Shown here: positions 17,582 to 26,639 of the stretch, piece by piece
How the letters are laid out: the number at the start of each line of letters is the position of its first letter
Numbering within the stretch: position 1 is the stretch's first letter
Assembly (NCBI GenBank): GCA_902517245.1
Contig: CABYBK010000014.1
Location: forward strand, 1 to 32,125
Direction: 5' to 3'
DNA length: 32,125 nucleotides
Origin: an uncultured Bacteroidota bacterium
GTDB taxonomy: Bacteria > Bacteroidota > Bacteroidia > Flavobacteriales > Flavobacteriaceae
Notes under the pieces: model-generated
The model's input: the letters and a program-made list of their open reading frames with translations, nothing else
What the model was told of the DNA's origin: nothing
The model's database searches: none
Program-made: the position numbers and the translations under genes

Positions 17582-18565
17582 TTATAATGATTTCAAATAA
17601 GATTGTCTAATCATTTTTGCTGTTTGATATCCAGATATATGACTCCACCCAGGAGGATAAAAAATATAACGCAATTTATTTAAAATACCTGGAGCGTTTA
17701 TCACATCACGAGCAAGGTGAATAATTTCTCCAAAATAGACATGAACGAAATTCCCAGAATCAATAGGCCTAGTAATTCCATAATCGATATCTAAATTTGG
17801 GTTTTCTTCTTGATAGGTTCCAAAGATACGGTCCCAAATATTCAAAAGATTACAATAATTAGTATCTAAGTATAACGGATTTCTAGCGTGATGAACTCTG
17901 TGATGTGAAGGGGTAAGTATAATTTTATTTAAAAAACCAAAACGGGCGTCTTTTATTAAATTTTCACCAACATGGATGAAGGCACCGTAGGTTCCATCTA
18001 TAAACATAATTGTAAACAACATAATGGGATCAATTCCCATTAAAATACATATGGAAGTTCGAATAAAGTCAGCATAAGGGGCCTCTAGAAAAAAATGTGC
18101 ATGAGAAACACTCAGGTTCATTTCTTCTGGGCTATGATGTGTAGCATGAAGACACCAGAATAAACGTACTTTATGAGCTAGAAAATGGTATATAAAATGT
18201 GCAAATTCCCAAACTAAATATCCATAAATAAACCAATACCAGGTCATAGATGTTTTAATAATGGCTAAAGGTTCAAGAGCTCCTATACAGAATGCTACCA
18301 TCCCAATAGCAATAAATCGCCCTATGATTCTATTAAATAAATAAATCAAAAAAATGACCTTATAAACTTTAGTTTGAGGTTTTTTATAAACAAGACCCAT
18401 AAAGACTTCAATAAATAGAAGTAAGGGTATAATTGGTAATATTAGCGCAACAATTCCATCATAGCTTAGCAATAATGAGTAATCTTGTTTTTGGAGTATT
18501 TCAATAAATTGGTTTACACCAAAAAACCTTAATATCTCATTCCACAATGAATTGAAAAATGACAT
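17582..18565 (-). CDS. Sterol desaturase / fatty acid hydroxylase family membrane protein
   Basis: Integral membrane di-iron oxygenase of the fatty-acid-hydroxylase superfamily, which oxidises lipid or sterol-like substrates using O2. Three histidine clusters can be seen: H-F-I-Y-H (HxxxH, with another His four residues on), H-A-T-H-H (HxxHH) and H-H-R-V-H-H followed by A-R-N-P and N-x-L-x-x-W-D-R-I-F-G-T, a strong family signature. Several hydrophobic segments precede and separate them. The ATG at 18565 gives 327 residues; a TTG two codons upstream is less likely. The true substrate cannot be read from sequence; bacterial relatives act on fatty acids, carotenoids or hopanoid/sterol lipids. 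It is transcribed away from the efflux operon across a 232-base gap. Confidence 0.88.
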   Translation of the reverse strand: MSFFNSLWNEILRFFGVNQFIEILQKQDYSLLLSYDGIVALILPIIPLLLFIEVFMGLVYKKPQTKVYKVIFLIYLFNRIIGRFIAIGMVAFCIGALEPLAIIKTSMTWYWFIYGYLVWEFAHFIYHFLAHKVRLFWCLHATHHSPEEMNLSVSHAHFFLEAPYADFIRTSICILMGIDPIMLFTIMFIDGTYGAFIHVGENLIKDARFGFLNKIILTPSHHRVHHARNPLYLDTNYCNLLNIWDRIFGTYQEENPNLDIDYGITRPIDSGNFVHVYFGEIIHLARDVINAPGILNKLRYIFYPPGWSHISGYQTAKMIRQSYLKSL

Positions 18566-18797
18566 TTTCAAAATTTTTAATTAGAAAGATAAAATAATTT
18601 AAACTTTTTAAATTAGTTTCTGTCTAATTTCTAAAAAAATATCAAAACAAGATAAGCTTAGACTAGGTATAAATGAAATTATATTTTAGCTTCGCAAAAA
18701 AATCATTAACCATAAAAGTCTATTCATTACATTCTAATCTTAAAGCAAAATTTTTTTAAGACAATATTTAATTGAAAAGACCTTAATTTAATCATTA

Positions 18798-19943
18798 ATG
18801 GCTGAAAAAACTACTAAAAAAAATGCAAGAAAATGGGTCTTGTTTATTTTAGGATTTGTTATTATAGCTTTATCATTTCAATTGTCAAAAACAATTATTG
18901 ATAGTAATCCTCCACCTAGAAAAAAAGCAAAAAGTACAATAAAAGATGTCTACACTATTAGTGTAAAAAACGGTCCTTATCAAGTACAAATTCCATCGAA
19001 AGGAGTGCTTCAAGCATATAAACGCGTTAGAATTACAGCTCGGGTTCAAGGGATAATGCAAACTATAAATCCACTTTTTAAGTCAGGGCAAGAATATAGA
19101 TCAGGTCAAACATTAACAAAAATTGAACCCTCTGAGTATCGAGCAAATGTTATCTCTAAACGCGCCTCACTTTATAATTTAATAACTTCTATCTTACCAG
19201 ATTTGCAATTGGATTTTCCGAGTGCTTACGGACAATGGAATAATTATTTGATGGGATTTGACCTAGAAAAACCTGTTCCTATATTACCTGCTATGGAAGA
19301 AAAAGTTAGACTATTTGTCTCTGGGCGGGGGATTATTTCTTCTTATTACTCATTGCAAAATTTAGAAAAGACTTTAACATTTTATGAGATTAAAGCACCT
19401 TTTAATGGAGTTTTAGTAAGTGCTAATGTTACTGAAGGCTCTTTAATTAGACCTGGGCAAGAGCTTGGAGAGTTTATTGCTCCAGGTGATTATGAGTTAA
19501 TGGTAGCTCTGCCAAAGTCTTATGTTTCTAAAATAGCTAGAGGTGCACAAGTCAAGGTAAAATCAATTGATACCAGTCAGATTTATACGGGAATAGTTTC
19601 CAGAATAAATGCAAAAGTTAATAGTAAAACCCAATCGGTAGAAGTTTATATTCGAATGCGAGATTCTCGCCTAAAAGAGGGGATGTATATGGAAGCTGAC
19701 ATAAATGCAATGGAATTTAACAATGTGTTTGCATTAGATAGGGGGCTACTTAATGAAGCTGAAGAAATATTTGTTGTTCAAAACGGGAAATTAATTTTAA
19801 AAAAGGTAAATCCGATTCATTTTACAGAGACACTTGTAATTACAAGAGGCCTTAATGATGGGGAAAAAATTGTTGCACAACCTTTGATAGGTGCTTTCTC
19901 AGGTATGGAAATAAATCCTATTCCATACAATATATCTAAGTAA
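18798..19943 (+). CDS. RND efflux periplasmic adaptor (HlyD/MFP family)
   Basis: Membrane fusion protein that links the inner-membrane RND pump to the outer-membrane channel. It has 381 residues with an N-terminal membrane anchor (about residues 13-34) and no lipobox. A barrel-sandwich (lipoyl-like) half follows (A-R-V-Q-G-I-M, with G-Q-E-Y-R-S-G-Q), then a short helical hairpin, then the second half (I-K-A-P-F-N-G-V-L and G-S-L-I-R-P-G-Q). Beta-barrel and membrane-proximal domains end the protein. It is the first gene of a three-gene operon with an 8-base gap to the pump. The upstream 232 bases hold no full TAnnTTTG match, so I cannot place the promoter. Confidence 0.93.
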   Translation: MAEKTTKKNARKWVLFILGFVIIALSFQLSKTIIDSNPPPRKKAKSTIKDVYTISVKNGPYQVQIPSKGVLQAYKRVRITARVQGIMQTINPLFKSGQEYRSGQTLTKIEPSEYRANVISKRASLYNLITSILPDLQLDFPSAYGQWNNYLMGFDLEKPVPILPAMEEKVRLFVSGRGIISSYYSLQNLEKTLTFYEIKAPFNGVLVSANVTEGSLIRPGQELGEFIAPGDYELMVALPKSYVSKIARGAQVKVKSIDTSQIYTGIVSRINAKVNSKTQSVEVYIRMRDSRLKEGMYMEADINAMEFNNVFALDRGLLNEAEEIFVVQNGKLILKKVNPIHFTETLVITRGLNDGEKIVAQPLIGAFSGMEINPIPYNISK

Positions 19944-19951
19944 TCTTTTTT

Positions 19952-22900
19952 ATGAAAAAAATAATTAATTATTTCATAAAATACCATGTTGCTGTAAACG
20001 TAATTATTATTGCATTTTTACTTTTTGGGACTTTAGGATTAAGGTCATTAAAATCCTCATATTTCCCTCTTACTGAATCACATGTCGTTCAAATATCTGC
20101 TATTTATCCCGGTGCCTCACCTGCGGAAATCGAGGAAGGTGTAATCTTAAAAATTGAAGATAATCTTAAGGGACTCAGAGGAGTTGAAAGAATTACATCA
20201 ATTTCAAGAGAGAATTCGGGATCCATAACCGTTGAAGTTGAGGAAGATTTAGATATTAATTTTATGCTTTTGGAGGTTAAAAATGCTGTTGATAGGGTTC
20301 CAAGCTATCCAACTGGGATGGAGCCTCTTGTGGTTTCTAAACGCGAACCCAATCGATCTACAATTAATTTTGCTCTTACCGCGCTAAATACAAGCCTTTT
20401 AGATCTTAAAAAAATTGGGCGTCAAATAGAGAATGACTTAAGGGCCCTACCAGGAATATCTCAGATAAACGTTTCTGGTTATCCAGAGGAAGAAATCGAA
20501 ATAGCTGTAAATGAAAACAAGCTTTTAGCTTATGGACTAAGTTTTAATGAAGTAGCTCGAGCAGTTGCTAACACTAATATAATTGTTACTGGAGGGCGAG
20601 TAAAAACTAATGCTGAGGAATTTTTAATAAGGGCTAATAATAAGTTTTATTATGCTAATGAGCTTTCAAATATTGAGGTTTTATCTCTTCCGGATGGGAC
20701 TCAAGTTTTATTGAAAGATCTGGCTGAAGTTCAGGATCGCTTCTCTGAAACACCAAATAGAAGTTTTTTAGAAGAAGAAGTTCTAATTAACATAAGTGTA
20801 AGCTCAACAAATTCAGAAGATGTAATTTCTTCAGCCGAAACTATTCGTAATTATATTAAAAATTTCAATCAGTCAAATGAAAACCTAAAATTAGAGGTCT
20901 TAAACGATGCTTCAGTAACTCTAACTGAACGCACTGAATTGTTAGCTAAAAATATATTTCAAGGGATGCTTCTGGTACTTCTTTTTCTTTCTATATTTTT
21001 AAATTCTAGAATGGCTTTCTGGGTAGCTTTTGGCCTTCCTGTTTCTTTTCTAGGGATGTTTATATTTGCTCCAATCTTTGGACTTACTATAAACGTATTA
21101 TCAACTTTCGGGATGATTATTGTTATTGGTATTTTGGTAGATGATGCAATTGTTATTGCTGAAAATATATACCAGCAATATGAAAAAGGAAAGTCACCTT
21201 ATAGAGCAGCTATTGACGGAGTTCTTGAAGTTATACCTCCGGTAGTTTCAGCCATTATTACAACAATCTTAGCTTTTTCTCTTTTTTTATTTTTAGATGG
21301 AAGAATCGGTGAATTCTTCAGCGAGTTATCAATTGTAGTAATGTTAACACTTTTTATATCTTTAATAGAGGCGTTGATAATATTACCTGCGCATTTGGCA
21401 CATTCTAAAGCTTTATTGAAAAACAATAAAGAGCCAAAGGATTTGGTGTCCAAAGCTTTTTCTAAACTTAGGGAAGTTAATAAACTTGGAGATCAATTTA
21501 TGAAGTCAATGCGAGATAATCTTTACGAACCGTTTTTAAAATTTTCACTGAATAATCGTTTTTTAATAATAGCAATTTTTATAGCTATGCTTTCGCTAAC
21601 TATAGGCTCTTTTGGTGGAGGAATTATAAGAACAGCTTTTTTCCCATCAATTGCTTCAGATAGAATATCCATTAATTTGATTATGCCTAATGGTACAAAT
21701 GAGAAGATTACAGATTCTATAATCTCTCACATAGAGAAGACGTCCAAACTTGTTAATTCAGAGTTTACCAACAAATATTTAAAGGGTACTGGTAAGTCAT
21801 TATTTGTAAATACAATTAAAACTTTAGGGAATGGTGCCTCCAGAGCAAACCTTACGATTAACTTGTTACCAGGAGAACAACGGCCAGATATAATTCGATC
21901 TCAAATGGTGTCTTCTCGAATTTCAGAGCTTGTAGGCCCTCTTATTGGAGTAGAAAGTGTAGTTTACGGATCAGGATCGAACTTTGGGGGAAAACCTGTT
22001 TCGGTTTCTTTACTGTCTAACAATATAAAAGAATTAAAAAAAGCAAAATCTGAACTAAAGCAAGCTTTAAGTTCTAATGCATTACTCAAAGATATTGAAG
22101 ATAATGATCCTGCTGGAATTAAAGAGATTACTTTAAATTTAAAGGAAAATGCTTACTCTTTAGGCTTGGATTTGCAATATGTAATGAGCAGAGTTCGAGC
22201 TGGATTTTTTGGTGTACAAGCTCAACGATTCCAAAGAGGGCAAGACGAAATTCGAGTTTGGGTTCGATACAAAAAAGAAGATCGCTCTTCAATTTCACAA
22301 TTAGAAGATATGAAAATCGATCTGCCTAATGGAAATTTGATTGCTTTAAAAGAGGTAGCGACCTATTCAATAAAAAGGGGGGATGTTTCTATAAATCATC
22401 TAGACGGCAGAAGAGAGATTCAAGTTTCAGCCGACCTCAAAAATATTGAGGAATCTTCTGCAACCGATATAATGACTGATATACGCACAAATATAATGCC
22501 TTTAATTCAAGAGAAATATACTTCGGTAAGTGCTTCATACGAAGGACAAAACAGGGAGGCTTTTAAACTAATTAATTCTTTATCAGGAGCGGGGATACCT
22601 ATATTAATTTTAATTTATATCACCATTGCATTTGCATTTAGAAGTTTTTCGCAACCAATTTTACTTTTTTTACTGATTCCCGTAAGCCTAATTGGTGTTG
22701 CATGGGGACATTGGGTTCATAACTTTTCTGTTTCTATCATTTCTTTATTAGGAGTTATTGCTCTTATTGGTATAATGGTAAATGATGGTTTGGTTTTTAT
22801 AGGAAAATTCAATATAAATATTAAGGAAGGATATAAATTCAAAGAGTCATTAATTTTAGCTGGGAGATCTCGATTCAGAGCGATATTTTTAACATCAGCT

Positions 22901-23179
22901 ACTACAGTTGCTGGGTTAACACCTTTATTGCTTGAAAAGAGTAGGCAAGCTCAGTGGTTAAAGCCAATGGCTATAACTGTATCTTATGGAATTGCTTTTG
23001 CTACCATATTAACTCTTATTCTATTACCAATATTTATATCACTTAACAATCAAGCTAAAGTAATTTTTAAATGGTTGATCCAGGGATATTTTCCAACTCA
23101 AGAGTCCGTAGAAAGAGCAATGATAGAAAAAGAAGAAGAAGAAAAAATGGATTCATCAGAAAAATTAAAAAACACTTAA
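19952..23179 (+). CDS. RND efflux pump, HAE1/AcrB-like
   Basis: Proton-driven inner-membrane transporter that exports hydrophobic or toxic compounds through the adaptor and TolC-like channel. It has 1,075 residues with the AcrB-type duplicated layout: TM1, large periplasmic domain, TM2-6, second periplasmic domain, TM8-12. The pore domain start Y-P-G-A-S-P-A-E-I-E is intact. The proton-relay pair Asp-Asp lies in G-I-L-V-D-D-A-I-V (about residues 397-398), and the second half has the matching G-I-M-V-N-D-G-L-V. The C-terminal tail is Glu/Lys-rich. Its stop is one base from the TolC gene, so the three genes are surely co-transcribed. The HAE1-type sequence with Asp-Asp favours organic substrates rather than metal ions, but the substrate is unknown. 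Confidence 0.95.
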   Translation: MKKIINYFIKYHVAVNVIIIAFLLFGTLGLRSLKSSYFPLTESHVVQISAIYPGASPAEIEEGVILKIEDNLKGLRGVERITSISRENSGSITVEVEEDLDINFMLLEVKNAVDRVPSYPTGMEPLVVSKREPNRSTINFALTALNTSLLDLKKIGRQIENDLRALPGISQINVSGYPEEEIEIAVNENKLLAYGLSFNEVARAVANTNIIVTGGRVKTNAEEFLIRANNKFYYANELSNIEVLSLPDGTQVLLKDLAEVQDRFSETPNRSFLEEEVLINISVSSTNSEDVISSAETIRNYIKNFNQSNENLKLEVLNDASVTLTERTELLAKNIFQGMLLVLLFLSIFLNSRMAFWVAFGLPVSFLGMFIFAPIFGLTINVLSTFGMIIVIGILVDDAIVIAENIYQQYEKGKSPYRAAIDGVLEVIPPVVSAIITTILAFSLFLFLDGRIGEFFSELSIVVMLTLFISLIEALIILPAHLAHSKALLKNNKEPKDLVSKAFSKLREVNKLGDQFMKSMRDNLYEPFLKFSLNNRFLIIAIFIAMLSLTIGSFGGGIIRTAFFPSIASDRISINLIMPNGTNEKITDSIISHIEKTSKLVNSEFTNKYLKGTGKSLFVNTIKTLGNGASRANLTINLLPGEQRPDIIRSQMVSSRISELVGPLIGVESVVYGSGSNFGGKPVSVSLLSNNIKELKKAKSELKQALSSNALLKDIEDNDPAGIKEITLNLKENAYSLGLDLQYVMSRVRAGFFGVQAQRFQRGQDEIRVWVRYKKEDRSSISQLEDMKIDLPNGNLIALKEVATYSIKRGDVSINHLDGRREIQVSADLKNIEESSATDIMTDIRTNIMPLIQEKYTSVSASYEGQNREAFKLINSLSGAGIPILILIYITIAFAFRSFSQPILLFLLIPVSLIGVAWGHWVHNFSVSIISLLGVIALIGIMVNDGLVFIGKFNINIKEGYKFKESLILAGRSRFRAIFLTSATTVAGLTPLLLEKSRQAQWLKPMAITVSYGIAFATILTLILLPIFISLNNQAKVIFKWLIQGYFPTQESVERAMIEKEEEEKMDSSEKLKNT

Positions 23180-23180
23180 G

Positions 23181-24527
23181 ATGAAAATAAAACAGATAAT
23201 TATTGTTTTACTTTTAGGTGTTTTATTTCCAGCTCACGGTCAAAAGACTCTTACAAAAGAAGAAGCTTTAGATATTGCATTAGAGGAAAATTTTGGCATA
23301 AAAGTTTCAAGAAACATAACTGAGATTTCAAAAAATAATAGTAGTGTTTTAAATTCAGGGTATCTTCCCGCACTTTCTATTTCTGGAGGCAGTAATTATT
23401 CAGAATCTGATGCTGAAATTGCATTTCCAGGACAAGTAGATGAGAATGGAACTCCTATTCCTAATCGTATCTTTGAGGATCAAGAGTCACAAAGGTTTAA
23501 TGCAGGAGTAAATTTGAATTATACGCTTTTTGATGGTTTAGGAAGAAAGTATTCATACAAAAGACTAAAAGAACAATACGCTTTAAGTGAGCTGCAATTG
23601 AGAGAAACAATAGAGTTCACAATTTTACAACTCTTTGAAGTATATTTTAGAATTGCTCAATTAACAGAGTCAAATGATATTTTTAAAGAAAATTTATTTG
23701 TTTCTAAAGAGAGACAAAAGCGAGCAGAAATAGCATTTATTCATGGGCAGGGGAATAAATTAGCAGTTTTAAATGCTCAGGTCGACGTTACTAATGATAG
23801 TATTAATCTTATCCAAATAAAGCAACAATTAGATAATTCAAAGCGTGATTTAAATCTTCTTTTAAACAAGCCTGTAAATGAAACCTTTGTGGTTGATTTA
23901 AATGTGGATTTTGTTCCTTACATTCAAATAGAATCTTGGTTAACAACTGCTGGGGAGAATAATGTCGCCCTTTTAAAACAAAAGAGTAACACTCAGATCA
24001 ACTCCTATGACGTGAAGATAAGTCAATCAGGTTATTTACCAACATTAGGACTTGTAGGGTCCTACGGATGGAATTTAAATAAAAGCCCAGCCTCTCCATT
24101 TTTTCCTGGAACTAATAATACTTCTTTTTCTGTTGGATTTGGAGCAAGCTTGAGTTGGAATCTTTTTGATGGTGGAAGGACCCTAACCAGAGTTAAAAAT
24201 GCAAAGATTACTTTTGAAAATCAAGACTTACTTGAGCAAGAGGCTAAACAGATTTTTAATCGTGACATAGCAAATAGTGTTCAAAATTTTAAAGATGCTA
24301 AAGAGATTTTTAAAATTCAAAAGAAACAGGTTGAAACTGCCACCTATAACTTTAATCGTTCTCAAGCTCAATATAAACTTGGCTCAATTACAGCAATCGA
24401 GTTTAGGCAAGCACAGATTAATTTGACAAATGCCCAAAATCAGAGGACTATCGCAAAATACCAGGCGAAGCTCGCTGAGCTTCAATTGATTCAAATCACT
24501 GGTCAATTATTAAACGTAGAGCTATAA
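23181..24527 (+). CDS. TolC family outer-membrane efflux protein
   Basis: Outer-membrane channel of the tripartite efflux pump. It has 448 residues, a signal peptide (about 1-20, ending A-H-G-Q) and the duplicated outer-membrane-efflux-protein fold: long helices with L-T-K-E-E-A-L-D-I-A-L and N-A-Q-V-D-V-T, with short strand regions such as L-N-Y-T-L-F-D-G and L-S-W-N-L-F-D-G-G in each half. The ATG follows the pump stop by one base. It ends the operon, and a two-way hairpin lies just behind it. Confidence 0.93.
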   Translation: MKIKQIIIVLLLGVLFPAHGQKTLTKEEALDIALEENFGIKVSRNITEISKNNSSVLNSGYLPALSISGGSNYSESDAEIAFPGQVDENGTPIPNRIFEDQESQRFNAGVNLNYTLFDGLGRKYSYKRLKEQYALSELQLRETIEFTILQLFEVYFRIAQLTESNDIFKENLFVSKERQKRAEIAFIHGQGNKLAVLNAQVDVTNDSINLIQIKQQLDNSKRDLNLLLNKPVNETFVVDLNVDFVPYIQIESWLTTAGENNVALLKQKSNTQINSYDVKISQSGYLPTLGLVGSYGWNLNKSPASPFFPGTNNTSFSVGFGASLSWNLFDGGRTLTRVKNAKITFENQDLLEQEAKQIFNRDIANSVQNFKDAKEIFKIQKKQVETATYNFNRSQAQYKLGSITAIEFRQAQINLTNAQNQRTIAKYQAKLAELQLIQITGQLLNVEL

Positions 24528-24533
24528 TATCTA

Positions 24534-24577
24534 TCAAAAATCAGCACTAGATATTAATCTAAGTAGAAGTGCTTTTG
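24534..24577. terminator. Probable two-way terminator between tolC-like and M24 genes
   Basis: AGCACT (24543-24548) pairs with AGTGCT (24568-24573), and AGAT/ATCT can pair inside the loop. T residues follow on the plus strand, and a run of A residues precedes on the plus strand (T residues on the minus strand), as expected for a hairpin that serves both converging genes. Confidence 0.5.
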
Positions 24578-24580
24578 AAA

Positions 24581-25261
24581 TTATTTTTTAATAAGCAATT
24601 GTTCAAAAAATCCACCTATTTTTAGTTTTCTATCCACAAAATGAATTTCTAAGATCCAATGTCTAACATTTCCATTTCTATCTGGTGCATTCATGTTTAT
24701 TTGATTTTTTGGATGTATATAATTTGTTTTATCTTCTTTTTCTAATTTTTCGTGAGGAAAGTGTCCAATTAAATGACCAGCTATTGAACCTCCAAATTCC
24801 CAACCCATCTCTTTTGCCAAATTACAACAATAAGAATAAAGTTTTTTTCCAGATATATCCTTTTGTGAGTGATAAAATATATTTGCATTATGCCATGCCT
24901 TTTCGATATCTATTACTAACCTTTGTTTTAAAGGATCTTGACCGATTACATATGTTCTTCCATAATCAGCTTCCCATTCCTCAAAAATTGGTCCAAAATC
25001 AATAAATAGAATATCGTCTTCTTCTACTAATAAATTTTTTGGATTTTCATCATATGGGAATAAAGTATTTACTCCTGATCTAACTATTCTTTTATGCCAA
25101 TATTTTTTTATACCAAATAAATCAAACGCCAAAGAATAGATTTCGTTATTTATTTCTTTTTCAGTTTTTCCAGATTGTATAATATTTCTATTCTCTATTT
25201 CCTGAAAAAGTCTTTCTGCTTTATTTTCAGCATCAATAAGTTGTGTTAATGAACCTGACAT
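24581..25261 (-). CDS. M24 family metallopeptidase (Xaa-Pro aminopeptidase-like)
   Basis: Cytoplasmic metallopeptidase of the pita-bread fold (creatinase / aminopeptidase P / MetAP clan), likely removing N-terminal residues from peptides. It has 226 residues and consists of the catalytic domain only, without the N-terminal creatinase domain of larger relatives. All five metal ligands can be assigned: D88 (I-D-F-G), D99 (A-D-Y-G-R-T-Y), H163 (G-H-L-I-G-H), E205 (L-E-I-H-F) and E220 (F-F-E-Q-L-L). No signal peptide. Substrate specificity is not clear from the sequence. It lies 65 bases downstream of the HxlR regulator on the same strand and may be co-transcribed with it. Confidence 0.88.
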   Translation of the reverse strand: MSGSLTQLIDAENKAERLFQEIENRNIIQSGKTEKEINNEIYSLAFDLFGIKKYWHKRIVRSGVNTLFPYDENPKNLLVEEDDILFIDFGPIFEEWEADYGRTYVIGQDPLKQRLVIDIEKAWHNANIFYHSQKDISGKKLYSYCCNLAKEMGWEFGGSIAGHLIGHFPHEKLEKEDKTNYIHPKNQINMNAPDRNGNVRHWILEIHFVDRKLKIGGFFEQLLIKK

Positions 25262-25326
25262 ATTTAATAAATATATTTAAAAGCAGAAAGTAATTATATT
25301 GGTTTTTTAACTAAAGTTCTGGAGAG

Positions 25327-25794
25327 CTATGCGCTTAGAAGTTTCTTTTTGAATTTTTTATATCCTAAAATAGTATTATCAATTGAGTCTTTTCTCTCAA
25401 CGCCTTCATTTTTTGTGTACCAATCAGTTGCGATCGGACCAAATTCCATATCAATGTGTTTTTTACTCCACACAAATAATTCATAAATTAAAGGGAAAAA
25501 ATTAATCCCAGAATTTGTCAAGTAATATTGTTTTATCTTTCTGTTTTTTGGATGCAATCGGTATTCGATTATATTATACTTCTGAAGTTTATTAATTCTA
25601 TCAGATAAAATATTGCTTGAAATCTTTTCAGAAGAATTCATAAATTCTGTAAAAGTTGTGCGTTCTAAAAAAAGATCCCGAATTAAAATTAACGACCAAT
25701 TATCACCCATAATCTCAAGAGAGGTGCTAATTGGACAGCCAGATCGATTGTCTCTAATTTTCAACTTAGGATGCTTATCTGAAAAAACTTCCAT
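25327..25794 (-). CDS. HxlR family transcriptional regulator
   Basis: Winged helix-turn-helix DNA-binding regulator of about 155 residues. The signature G-C-P-I-S at the N terminus (Cys20), then G-D-N-W-S-L-I-L-I-R-D-L, the recognition-helix region I-S-S-N-I-L-S-D-R-I-N-K-L, and the wing Y-Y-L-T-N-S-G are typical of HxlR/MarR-type proteins. In several family members the N-terminal Cys senses reactive electrophiles or oxidants; whether this one does is unknown. It is divergent from the DUF4468-like gene across 187 bases and upstream of the M24 peptidase gene, either of which could be its target. Confidence 0.92.
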   Translation of the reverse strand: MEVFSDKHPKLKIRDNRSGCPISTSLEIMGDNWSLILIRDLFLERTTFTEFMNSSEKISSNILSDRINKLQKYNIIEYRLHPKNRKIKQYYLTNSGINFFPLIYELFVWSKKHIDMEFGPIATDWYTKNEGVERKDSIDNTILGYKKFKKKLLSA

Positions 25795-25981
25795 ATATGT
25801 TTAGTTTAAGGTCTTTCTTTATTACTAATTAGGGATCAATCAATGTATAAAATGTAACTGCAATATCAATTATATCTCACATTTAAAGTAAATATAAAAA
25901 ATTCTTTTTACTTATAAACCGGTCAAATAAGTAGCCTTTAATTTGAATATATATATATTTTTATAAATACTATATTTAAGG

Positions 25982-26629
25982 ATGGAAAAAATAAAATTTT
26001 ATTTACTATTAGCCTTAATCTCTACTTCACTTTTTTCTCAAAAAATAGAGGGTAACAAGATTTCTGAAGTTTATGAAGTTAGGGGTGCTGATGCGAAACT
26101 GATTTTCTCAAAATTAAATTATGCAATTGCACTAATTTACCAAGATGCAGATGATGTGATCAAATTTAAAGATGATCAATCAAAGCGAATGGTTATTAAA
26201 GCTCTAGCATTAGTACCAGTTCTTGACGCATATAAATTAATGAATCCTAATAATTCTGAGCTTACTGACTATATTGATTATAGTCACAATTATACACTTA
26301 TTATTGAGGCAAGAGATGAAAAATATCGTATTCAAATGATATATGATGATGGTAAATATTCTGATTCTCAACTTACAGAATATAAACTCCCTTTTTCAGC
26401 TAAAATGGATTTTAAAACTGATGAATTAGAAAAAATTATGGATAAAGCAAGAATAGAGATGGATCAGGATTTTTATGACATGACTAGTAAAAAGAAAAAA
26501 GAAATCTATATCCTTTCACAACCAAAAGTTGTTCGTAAATATCAAGAAACTTTAAAAGACTACTCTACCCTATTTTTTCAGTCTATTTATAAAAAAGTTC
26601 TTGACGATATTAAAAGTGAGGATTGGTAA
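25982..26629 (+). CDS. Secreted DUF4468-like protein, function unknown
   Basis: 215 residues with a clear signal peptide (about 1-19, ending L-F-S-Q), so it is exported to the periplasm or beyond. The mature first half resembles the DUF4468 domain of Bacteroidota (S-E-V-Y-E-V-R-G-A-D-A, then V-I-K-F, then Y-T-L-I-I-E-A-R-D-E-K-Y-R-I-Q-M-I-Y-D-D-G), a TBP-like fold without known activity. The C-terminal half is Lys-rich and looks helical. It stops 10 bases before the convergent MFS gene. The assignment is by pattern memory only. Confidence 0.65.
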   Translation: MEKIKFYLLLALISTSLFSQKIEGNKISEVYEVRGADAKLIFSKLNYAIALIYQDADDVIKFKDDQSKRMVIKALALVPVLDAYKLMNPNNSELTDYIDYSHNYTLIIEARDEKYRIQMIYDDGKYSDSQLTEYKLPFSAKMDFKTDELEKIMDKARIEMDQDFYDMTSKKKKEIYILSQPKVVRKYQETLKDYSTLFFQSIYKKVLDDIKSEDW

Positions 26630-26639
26630 AATATTTAGT

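Noticed and set aside
18566-18571. TTG start for the sterol-desaturase-like protein
   Set aside because: An ATG two codons later (18565) is a more normal start and loses no domain.
19952-23179. Heavy-metal (CzcA-type) RND pump
   Set aside because: The Asp-Asp relay motif and overall pattern are HAE1/AcrB-like, and no metal-resistance genes lie nearby.
25920-25981. Promoter TTAATTTG before the DUF4468-like gene
   Set aside because: It misses the second base of TAnnTTTG and I see no -33 partner at normal spacing.
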